NCBI GenBank assembly: GCA_022451445.1
Contig: JAKUSY010000209.1
Coordinates: 1-5,969, forward strand
DNA length: 5,969 nt
Direction of reading: 5' to 3'
Origin: Planctomycetota bacterium
GTDB taxonomy: Bacteria; Planctomycetota; UBA8108
Below the pieces are notes generated by a model. The model saw only the letters and a program-made list of their open reading frames with translations. It did no database searches and was not told where the DNA came from. The translations under genes and the position numbers were made by a program. Position 1 is the first letter of the stretch; each line of letters begins with the position of its first letter. Shown here one piece after another: positions 1 through 5,969 of this stretch.

Positions 1-1843
1 CCATCCCGTCCTTGAGGTAGACACGGGTCATCGTGTGGTGGTTACTCCAATAGCTGTAGAGGTTCTTGCAAAGGAGCTCTTCGCGGTGGGGCCAGAGCAG
101 CTCTTCAACCTCGGTGATGAGCTTCTCCCGAGCCTCCATGCTGGCGCTCTCAGAGTAGTCGTAGCGGACCTCGGCGTAGGAGGCGATGCGGGAGTGCCCG
201 AAGTCCATGTCGACGGTCGACCAGGGGTAGTAGGTCGAGACACCCATGGCCAGGAGGATCAGCGGGGTCAGCCACCTGTTGCGGAGGTTGAACTTCAGCA
301 GCCGGACATAGCGTTTCTCCAGCCAGATGAGCCACGCCTGTTTCTTGCGTGCCCGTGCCGTGATCAACCAGGAGGTCGCCAGTGGAATGAGGGTCTGCGA
401 GATAAAGAGCGATGCCAGCAGCGTGATGCAGATCGTGATGCCGATCTCGGAGAGGAAGATGTTGAGCTCGCTGGACTTGTTGAAGATCAGGGGCAGGAAG
501 GTGATGACCGAGGTCAGCGTAGCGGCGATCACCGCCATCGAGACGTCGCTGGCGCCAATTCGCGAGGACTCCTTGCTGTCGTAGCCCATCTCCTGGTAGC
601 GGAAGATGCTCTCGATGACGACCACGGCGTTGTCGACGAGCATGCCGATGCCGACGATCAGGCCCAGCAGGCTCAGGGTATTGAGCGTCGTATCCTGGAT
701 CCACATGAAGGCGCAGGTGACGATGAGGGAGAAGGGGATGCAGAGCACCGAGATCAGGGTTGTCGAGAACCTGCGGAGGAATATATAGAGGACGATGCTG
801 GCGAGCAGGGCGCCGTAGACGCCGCTCATCAGGAGGTCCTTGAGGGTTCTCCTGATCTCGGATCCGCGGTCCATCCAGATCATGAAGCCGTCTTTTTCGA
901 GAAGGTCCTGGAGCTCGGGGGCCCGGGTCAGCTCCAGGATTCGTTTCCGGACCGCCTCGCAGACCTCGGGGACGTTCGCCTTGGGCTCGGCGCTGATGGA
1001 GATGCCGATGGCGTTTTTTCTATTGAGATGCCGCGCCTCACGGTGTTCGCGTTCCTGGTAGGTGACCTCGGCGATGTCGCGCAGGCGCAGGCCGTCTTCT
1101 CTGAGCGCGAGCTCCCTGATGTCTTCCACATCGTCATAGGCGCCGATCATGCGCAGCTGGTAGACCTGCTCGGACTCGGTCAGCTTTCCAAGCGACTGGT
1201 CGAAGTTGTTCGCATCGATGAGACTGCGAACATCGCGGATGCTGATATTGTGCGCGTCGAGGGCCGCGAGGTGGAGGTTGACCCGCACCTCGCGCGGCGA
1301 GATGCCCTCGAGCTTCACCTGGGCGACGCCGGGAACCCTCTGCAGCGGGCGCACGACCCGGCGTTCGACAATATCGTAGGCGTTTTTCGGGGTGTCCTTG
1401 AAGCTGAGGCGCCCCTCGAGGATGGGATCTTCGGCATCCTTGTCATCCCAGTCGTTCATGACGGATATTTCCTGGATGTCCTCGGGCAGGTCCCCGCGGA
1501 TGCGGTCGAGTTTCTCCCAGATCTCGACCTTGGCGAGATGGGTGTTGGAGCCCCATTCGAACTCGAGGCGAATGATCGCGCCCCAGTCCTCCGAGCGTGA
1601 CCAGATCGTCTGGAGGCCCTTGAGGGAGCCCATCGCGTCCTCGATCGGGCGCGTGATCATGTACTCAACCTGTTCGGGAGCCGAGCCCGGATAGCGGACC
1701 CGCACCATGACCTCGGGTTCCTCAAAGTCCGGCATGAAGGCCAGCGGCAGGCGTGTGAGCGAGATGCCGCCGAGGACCACGATGCTCACGAGGATCATCA
1801 GCATGGTGACGTGTCTGCGGATGGCGAGCTCGGGGAGGGTCAT
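1..1843 (-). CDS. RND efflux permease, second of two, 3' partial
   Basis: Second inner-membrane RND pump subunit. The frame runs without a stop from ATG at 1843 to the left edge, giving 614 residues; about 400 C-terminal residues are expected beyond. The start is well supported by an AGGAGG site seven bases upstream, the ATGA overlap, and a normal N-terminus (MTLPELAIRRHV, then TM1 at about 12-30). RND features seen are FMPDFEEPEV (36-45), YPGSAPEQVE (51-60), FEWGSNTHLAKVE (95-107), VPGVAQVKLEG (170-180), TM2 at about 337-355 ending in IFLRRFSTTLI, TM3 at 359-381, the TM4 motif GMLVDNAVVVIES (400-412), TM5 at 435-454, TM6 at about 466-490, and TM7 at 524-540, after which the second porter half begins. 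The TM4 acid pair is Asp404-Asn405. It is clearly not a recent duplicate of the first permease, since residues differ through most of the porter region. It could work as a homotrimer or with its neighbour; the sequence does not decide. Substrate unknown. Confidence 0.94.
   Translation of the reverse strand, partial: MTLPELAIRRHVTMLMILVSIVVLGGISLTRLPLAFMPDFEEPEVMVRVRYPGSAPEQVEYMITRPIEDAMGSLKGLQTIWSRSEDWGAIIRLEFEWGSNTHLAKVEIWEKLDRIRGDLPEDIQEISVMNDWDDKDAEDPILEGRLSFKDTPKNAYDIVERRVVRPLQRVPGVAQVKLEGISPREVRVNLHLAALDAHNISIRDVRSLIDANNFDQSLGKLTESEQVYQLRMIGAYDDVEDIRELALREDGLRLRDIAEVTYQEREHREARHLNRKNAIGISISAEPKANVPEVCEAVRKRILELTRAPELQDLLEKDGFMIWMDRGSEIRRTLKDLLMSGVYGALLASIVLYIFLRRFSTTLISVLCIPFSLIVTCAFMWIQDTTLNTLSLLGLIVGIGMLVDNAVVVIESIFRYQEMGYDSKESSRIGASDVSMAVIAATLTSVITFLPLIFNKSSELNIFLSEIGITICITLLASLFISQTLIPLATSWLITARARKKQAWLIWLEKRYVRLLKFNLRNRWLTPLILLAMGVSTYYPWSTVDMDFGHSRIASYAEVRYDYSESASMEAREKLITEVEELLWPHREELLCKNLYSYWSNHHTMTRVYLKDGM
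1840..1843 (-). other. ATGA stop/start overlap between the two permease genes
   Basis: The minus strand reads ATGA. ATG (1843-1841) starts the second permease and TGA (1842-1840) ends the first. Four-base overlaps of this kind are typical of translationally coupled genes in one transcript. Confidence 0.93.
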
Positions 1844-4800
1844 GCCGTTTCCTCCTGGCGTGGCGCGGCGGTGTCCGGTTCGATCCGGGATGGCACGAGC
1901 ATATAGGCCGACGGGATGACCACCAGCGTGATGAAGGTGCTGAAGAGGAGGCCGGAGATGACGGTGATCGCCAGCGGCGTGCGCAGCTCGGCGCCCTCGC
2001 CCCAGCTCAGCGCCATGGGCACCAGGCCGAGGATGGTGGTGAGGGTGGTCATGAGGATGGGCCGCAGGCGCAGGTGCCCGGCCGCGAGCACGGCCTCGAG
2101 CTTGCCGCTCCCGCTTCTCCTGAGACGGTTGATCGCATCGATGAGAACGATGGAGTTGTTGACGACGATTCCAGCGAGCATCACCGAGCCGATGAGCACG
2201 ATGACGGTGATGGTGGTCCCCGTGAGAATCAGGCCTGCCACAACGCCGATCAGGGAGAGGGGGATGGTGAAGAGGATAACGAACGGATGGAGGAAGGATT
2301 CGAAGGTCGATGCCATGACGAGGTAGACGAGGAAGATCGCGAGGCCGAGGGCGAACATCATGCTGTTGAAGGAGACCTCCATCTCCCGGTTCTGCCCGCC
2401 AAGCTCGATATCGAGCAGGTCCTCACCGGAGCGGTTGTTGATGAGTTCCTTGACCTCGCCGATCGCGCCGCCGAGGCTGCGGCCTTTCAGGTTCGCGGTA
2501 ACGACCGCGGCTCTCTGCTGCTGCAGGCGGTGGATCTCGGCGGGCCCTCGTGATTCCCTGATGTCCGCCACGGTCTGCAGGCGGAGCTTGGCGCCGCCGG
2601 GGCCGGGGATGATCAGGTTGCGGATATCGGCCACTTTTGACCGGCTCTCTTCGGGGTTCCGGATCCGGATGTCGATCTGGCGCTCACGCTCCCGAAAACG
2701 CGTCGGGACGGTGCCCAGCACACGGTTTCGCAGGGTGTAGGTGAGCGTTCGGATATCGAGTCCGAACGAGGCGATCCGGTCACGGTCGAAGATGACGCGC
2801 AGCTCGGGGCTCCCGGCCTCGAGCGATGACTTAACATCGACGAAGCCCGGCAGCTTCTTGAGCTCGTCGATCATCTCCTGCGTACGCCTCGTGAGCAGCT
2901 CAAGCTGGTCACCGAAGATGATTACCTCGATGGGAGTCTTGAGGCTGAAGTAGGACGGCCGTCTGAACTTGACGTCAAGCTCGGGTATTTCATCGAAGCT
3001 CGTCCGCAGGGAATCGATGGCGAGCTTTTCTTTCCGATCGTCGCTGCGGTCTTTCATGACGAGGTTGAGCTGTCCGAGGTTCTCTCCCATGGTATTCAAC
3101 GACATCCCGCCGCTTACCAGGCGGCTGCCGGTGGTGGAGTAGGAGCGCTCGATTCCCAGCCCGGAATTCTTGGCCTCTTTTTCCATGCGCTGGATGATGT
3201 CGTCGGTTGCCGAGAGGGCGGTGCCTTCCGGCATGTTGACCTCGAAGTAAAATTCTCCTTCGCTCATCTGGGGGATCAGCTCGGTGCCGATTCCCCTCAG
3301 GAGAACGAGGGCTACCGCGAAGAGCCCGAACGCGCAGAGCAGGCAGGAGATGGGTCTCGCCAGCACTTTTTTTGCGATGCCATCGTAGACTCGGGAGATT
3401 ACTCCCAGAGTAAATTTCTGTTCCGTATGGTCTCCAGGGGCGGGCTTCCCCCGGGCGGCCGAGGCTGTTTTTTCACGCCGGCTCCCCAGGGCGCTGAGCA
3501 TGGGAATCAAGGTCATCGCTACGAGAAGCGAGGCGCAGAGGCTGATGGTCACGGTGAGGGCCTGGTCCTTGAACATCTGCCCAGCGACGCCCTCGACAAA
3601 GACGATCGGCAGGAAGACGGCGACCGTCGTCAGGGTTGAGGCTATCACGGCGGGGGCGATCTCGGCGGTCCCCTCGATGGAGGCCTCCCGCAGGGGCGCT
3701 CCCTGCTGGCGCTTGCGGAAGATCGATTCGAGCACGACGATGGATGAGTCCAGCAGCATGCCGAGGCCCAGTGTCAGGCCTCCCAGCGACATCAGGTTGA
3801 GCGAGACATCCATCCTGTACATGAACATGAAGGTGGCTATCACCGAGATGGGGATCGAGGTGGCGACGATCAGGGTGCTTCGCATGTCCCGCAGGAAGAA
3901 GAAGAGAATGATGATCGCCAGGGCGCCGCCGATGAGCGCCGCCTTGCGAACCTCGCCGACGGCCTGGGATATGAAAATCGATTGGTCGAAGAGGATGGTG
4001 AGCGTATTTCCATCCTTGAGCTTCCTCTTCCATTTTTCGATGGCCACCTTGACGATATCGGCGGTGGCGACGATATTCGCATCGCCTTCCTTGTAGATCG
4101 AGAGCTCGATCGATTCCGTGCCATCTACCCTGGTGATGATCTCGCGCTCCTTGGATCCCCTGGTCACCTTGGCCACGTCGGAGAGGCGGATCACAGCTCC
4201 CGCCCTCTGGGCGACAACCAGGTTCCTGATCTCGTCGAGGTCGTCGAATTCGTTGATCGTGCGCACGAGGTAGTGACGCTCGTTGCTTCGAAGTGATCCC
4301 CCCGGGAGGTTGAGGTTGGAAACTCCGACGATCTCCTGGACTGTCTCGAGGGTGATTCCCCTGGCCGCGAGTCCTTCCTGGTCGACCTCGATCTGGATCT
4401 CATCTTCAAGGCCACCGGCCACCTGGGCGGCGGCGACGCCCTCGAGGGTCTCGAGATCCTGCTTGATCCTGCGCTCGGCGAGGTAGCGCAGGGAGCCGAG
4501 GTCGCCTGGTCCCGAGAGCGCCAGGCGCAGGATCGGGTCGAGGCTCGGATCGAAACGCAGGACGATCGGGCTCTCGGCCTCCCGAGGCAGGTGCAGGCGG
4601 TCTACTTTTTCCCTGACCTCCATCGACATGAGGTCCATGTCCGAACCCCACTCGAACTCGAGCAGGACCTCGGAGCTGCCGGCCCGTGAGACCGAGTGGA
4701 CACTCTTCAGGCCGCTGAGGACGCCTACGGCTTCCTCGATCCTGCGGGATATGAGGTTCTCGACCTCCTGGGGGGCGCTGTCGGGGAGATCGGTCTGGAC

Positions 4801-4941
4801 CGTGATGGAGGGATAGGAAATGTCGGGGAAGAGCTCGACGGAAAGCCGCGAGTAACCCACGAAACCGAAGGCGATGACAGCGAGTACCGCCATGACCACG
4901 GTCACCCTTCGCCTGACGGCTCCGGCGACGATAGCCCTCAT
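1840..4941 (-). CDS. RND efflux permease, first of two (AcrB/HAE-like), complete
   Basis: Inner-membrane RND pump subunit expected to export a substrate from periplasm or membrane using the proton gradient. At 1033 residues it has the normal family length and is intact. The start at 4941 gives the classic short cytoplasmic helix before TM1 (about 12-30) and an ATGA overlap with the adaptor gene. Large periplasmic porter/docking regions span about 32-333 and 551-856. Membrane segments lie near 334-350, 354-374, 383-406, 429-450, 461-485, 530-549, 858-876, 884-905, 912-937, 960-978 and 990-1014. RND hallmarks include FPDISYPSITV (38-48), FFLRDMRSTLIV (348-359), the TM4 motif GMLLDSSIVVLES (394-406), ASTFESFLHP (877-886) and TM10 GIVVNNSIVLID (924-935). 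TM4 has D398 followed by Ser rather than a second Asp, and the TM10 position of the AcrB lysine is Asn928. A charged linker (about 487-520) joins the two halves. The TM4 motif argues against a CusA-type metal pump. Substrate cannot be assigned. Confidence 0.96.
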   Translation of the reverse strand: MRAIVAGAVRRRVTVVMAVLAVIAFGFVGYSRLSVELFPDISYPSITVQTDLPDSAPQEVENLISRRIEEAVGVLSGLKSVHSVSRAGSSEVLLEFEWGSDMDLMSMEVREKVDRLHLPREAESPIVLRFDPSLDPILRLALSGPGDLGSLRYLAERRIKQDLETLEGVAAAQVAGGLEDEIQIEVDQEGLAARGITLETVQEIVGVSNLNLPGGSLRSNERHYLVRTINEFDDLDEIRNLVVAQRAGAVIRLSDVAKVTRGSKEREIITRVDGTESIELSIYKEGDANIVATADIVKVAIEKWKRKLKDGNTLTILFDQSIFISQAVGEVRKAALIGGALAIIILFFFLRDMRSTLIVATSIPISVIATFMFMYRMDVSLNLMSLGGLTLGLGMLLDSSIVVLESIFRKRQQGAPLREASIEGTAEIAPAVIASTLTTVAVFLPIVFVEGVAGQMFKDQALTVTISLCASLLVAMTLIPMLSALGSRREKTASAARGKPAPGDHTEQKFTLGVISRVYDGIAKKVLARPISCLLCAFGLFAVALVLLRGIGTELIPQMSEGEFYFEVNMPEGTALSATDDIIQRMEKEAKNSGLGIERSYSTTGSRLVSGGMSLNTMGENLGQLNLVMKDRSDDRKEKLAIDSLRTSFDEIPELDVKFRRPSYFSLKTPIEVIIFGDQLELLTRRTQEMIDELKKLPGFVDVKSSLEAGSPELRVIFDRDRIASFGLDIRTLTYTLRNRVLGTVPTRFRERERQIDIRIRNPEESRSKVADIRNLIIPGPGGAKLRLQTVADIRESRGPAEIHRLQQQRAAVVTANLKGRSLGGAIGEVKELINNRSGEDLLDIELGGQNREMEVSFNSMMFALGLAIFLVYLVMASTFESFLHPFVILFTIPLSLIGVVAGLILTGTTITVIVLIGSVMLAGIVVNNSIVLIDAINRLRRSGSGKLEAVLAAGHLRLRPILMTTLTTILGLVPMALSWGEGAELRTPLAITVISGLLFSTFITLVVIPSAYMLVPSRIEPDTAAPRQEETA
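1851..1856 (-). promoter_or_regulatory. Strong Shine-Dalgarno site for the second permease
   Basis: The minus strand reads AGGAGG, then seven bases (AAACGGC), then the ATG at 1843. This is a full-strength ribosome binding site at good spacing, lying inside the last codons of the first permease. It fixes the start of the second permease and suggests that ribosomes can initiate there directly as well as by coupling. Confidence 0.9.
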
Positions 4942-4958
4942 TTTCTCTTGAACCCTTT
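4938..4958 (-). promoter_or_regulatory. ATGA overlap and weak Shine-Dalgarno region for the first permease
   Basis: ATG (4941-4939) starts the first permease and TGA (4940-4938) ends the adaptor. Upstream of the ATG the minus strand reads AAAGGGTTCAAGAGAAA. There is no AGGAGG-type core: AAAGGG sits 11 bases away and AAGAG only a few bases away. Initiation here probably depends on coupling to translation of the adaptor, in contrast to the strong site before the second permease. The overlap is read directly; the coupling is inferred. Confidence 0.7.
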
Positions 4959-5969
4959 CAGGCCAGGCTTCTTTTTCTGGCTCTCCGGAGCGTCCTGGGA
5001 CACCTTTGGATCCTTGGATGCGTTGTCCAGGATCTTCAGGACTGTCCCATTCTCAAGCCGCCGCTGGCCCTTTACGACGACTCGCTCTCCCACCTTTACA
5101 CCGCTGATGATCTCGGAATTGTCATCATCGCTATAGCCGATCTCCACGGGACGTCTCTCCGCGGTATTGTCCTCGGTCGCGATGAAGACGATCTGCTCAT
5201 CGTGATCGGTGATGACGGCGAAGCGGGGAACCAGGACCACGGCCGAGTGGGTGTCGGTGATGACCTGCACCTCGGCGAAGTCACCCGGGCGGGTGTTGGC
5301 GGGGTAGTCTGACACCTCGACGGTGATCTTGATCGTTCCGGTGGAGGGATCGATGATCGGGCTGACCAGCTTGATCCGGCCCTTCATGATAGCGTTCGTG
5401 CTGTCGAGGATGAGGTTGACGTCCTGCTCGGTTTTCAGATTCCTGAACTCCTTGGAGGGCACGAAGACCTTGGCAAGGAGGGACCTGAAATCCGAGAGGT
5501 GGAAGACGGCTGTATCGGAGCCGACCTTCTGTCCCGGGTCGACCATTCTCGTGACGACCCGGCCGGCGAAGGGCGCGCGTACCGTCGTGTAGGAGAGGTT
5601 GAGCTGCGCGAGCTCCAGCTCGGCCATTGCGGTATTGTACTCGCTCTCGGCGGTCTCCCGTTCCTGCACCGAGACCAGGTCATCGGTAAGGGTCTTCAGC
5701 CGGTCTCTTTTCGACTTGAGGTTCTGGGCCCTGGCGCTCGACAGGGTGACCCTGTGCTTGTATTCGTCGTTCTCGATTTCCAGCAGGACGGCGCCGGCCG
5801 CCACCGCGTCTCCCTCCTCGACCATGATCGTTTTTACCAGCCCGCTCACCCTGGCGACGATGTCGGCATCCTTGTCGACCTCGAGGGTGGCGGTGGTCTT
5901 GTAGTAGACCGAGATGTCGCCCTGGGTCGCGGGGCTGGTGGCGATCGGCACGGGGCGATTTTCACCTCT
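4938..5969 (-). CDS. RND efflux periplasmic adaptor subunit (membrane fusion protein, HlyD/AcrA-like), 5' partial
   Basis: Periplasmic adaptor that would link the RND permease encoded next to it with an outer-membrane channel. The reading frame is open to the right edge, giving 343 visible residues; the true start and any signal peptide or lipobox lie outside. The in-frame GTG at 5951 is not a credible start, because the frame continues upstream and no export signal follows it. Counting from the edge, residues 15-70 carry the first barrel strand and lipoyl half (ARVSGLVKTIMVEEGDAV). Residues about 71-125 form a short charged helical hairpin. Residues 129-150 are the returning lipoyl half (TVRAPFAGRVV, then DPGQKVG). 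Residues about 160-240 are the beta-barrel, with SPIIDPSTGTIKITVEV and RPGDFAEV, both typical of the family. Residues 245-315 are the membrane-proximal domain. The tail from 316 is polar and ends in a Lys/Arg-rich stretch. Its TGA stop overlaps the ATG of the next gene. Family assignment is firm; substrate is unknown. Confidence 0.95.
   Translation of the reverse strand, partial: RGENRPVPIATSPATQGDISVYYKTTATLEVDKDADIVARVSGLVKTIMVEEGDAVAAGAVLLEIENDEYKHRVTLSSARAQNLKSKRDRLKTLTDDLVSVQERETAESEYNTAMAELELAQLNLSYTTVRAPFAGRVVTRMVDPGQKVGSDTAVFHLSDFRSLLAKVFVPSKEFRNLKTEQDVNLILDSTNAIMKGRIKLVSPIIDPSTGTIKITVEVSDYPANTRPGDFAEVQVITDTHSAVVLVPRFAVITDHDEQIVFIATEDNTAERRPVEIGYSDDDNSEIISGVKVGERVVVKGQRRLENGTVLKILDNASKDPKVSQDAPESQKKKPGLKGFKRK

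Noticed and set aside
1013..1019. A AAA AAC heptamer in register in the second permease (Arg275-Lys276-Asn277), another potential slippery site
   Set aside because: It encodes ordinary residues in the porter region. The zero frame continues with family-like sequence and nothing nearby supports recoding.
35..1600. A 521-codon open frame on the plus strand, antisense to the second permease
   Set aside because: It is in exact codon register with the minus-strand gene, so a stop appears only where that gene uses TTA, CTA or TCA. These codons are rare at this base composition; the frame ends precisely opposite the TCA codon of Ser82. The translation is low in hydrophobic structure and resembles no family, while the opposite strand is a clear RND permease.
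2074..2553. A 159-codon plus-strand open frame rich in Asp, Glu and His
   Set aside because: Same codon-register shadow effect, lying fully within the first permease. It has no recognisable domain.
3367..3373. A run of seven A on the minus strand, in register as A AAA AAA (Lys524-Lys525), as a possible frameshift site between the two halves of the first permease
   Set aside because: A slip to the -1 frame would meet a TAG within about 20 codons and give a half pump. I see no clear downstream stem-loop or upstream SD-like enhancer, and the full-length frame matches the family.
3473..4096. Open frames of 186 codons (minus) and 198 codons (plus) inside the first permease
   Set aside because: Both overlap the TM2-TM6 coding region of an intact gene in other frames. 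Their composition is that expected of frame-shifted GC-rich coding DNA, with no domain.
5949..5951. GTG at 5951 as the adaptor start
   Set aside because: The frame continues upstream to the window edge and the protein would lack any export signal, so the gene is better treated as 5' partial.

Overview
The window holds a stretch of one operon, read entirely on the minus strand. It encodes a tripartite RND (resistance-nodulation-division) efflux system. GC content is roughly 60% by eye. An RND permease with a periplasmic adaptor implies a diderm (Gram-negative-type) bacterium. Nothing in the window fixes the phylum. The style of the two permeases reminds me of pairs in Planctomycetes, Acidobacteria and related environmental lineages, but that is a weak impression from memory, not a result.

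Layout in the direction of transcription (right to left): (1) 5969 to 4938, a periplasmic adaptor (membrane fusion protein) whose N-terminus lies beyond the right edge; (2) 4941 to 1840, a complete 1033-residue RND permease; (3) 1843 to 1, the first 614 residues of a second, clearly different RND permease that runs off the left edge. The genes are joined by two 4-bp ATGA overlaps (4938-4941 and 1840-1843). The second overlap is preceded by a textbook AGGAGG ribosome binding site. No intergenic DNA is present, so I see no promoter, terminator, RNA gene, repeat or mobile element. Coding density is effectively 100%.

The adaptor should bridge the inner-membrane permease to an outer-membrane channel of the TolC type, which is not encoded in the window. 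One adaptor followed by two non-identical permeases recalls MdtABC, whose MdtB and MdtC form a heterotrimer. That parallel is inference. The substrate cannot be read from the sequence; neither permease has the TM4 signature of the CusA-type metal exporters.

I judge this an ordinary efflux operon with some points worth checking: the paired permeases, the altered proton-relay residues, the unequal ribosome binding sites, an acidic cluster in the second permease and a basic tail on the adaptor. I do not see an undescribed system.
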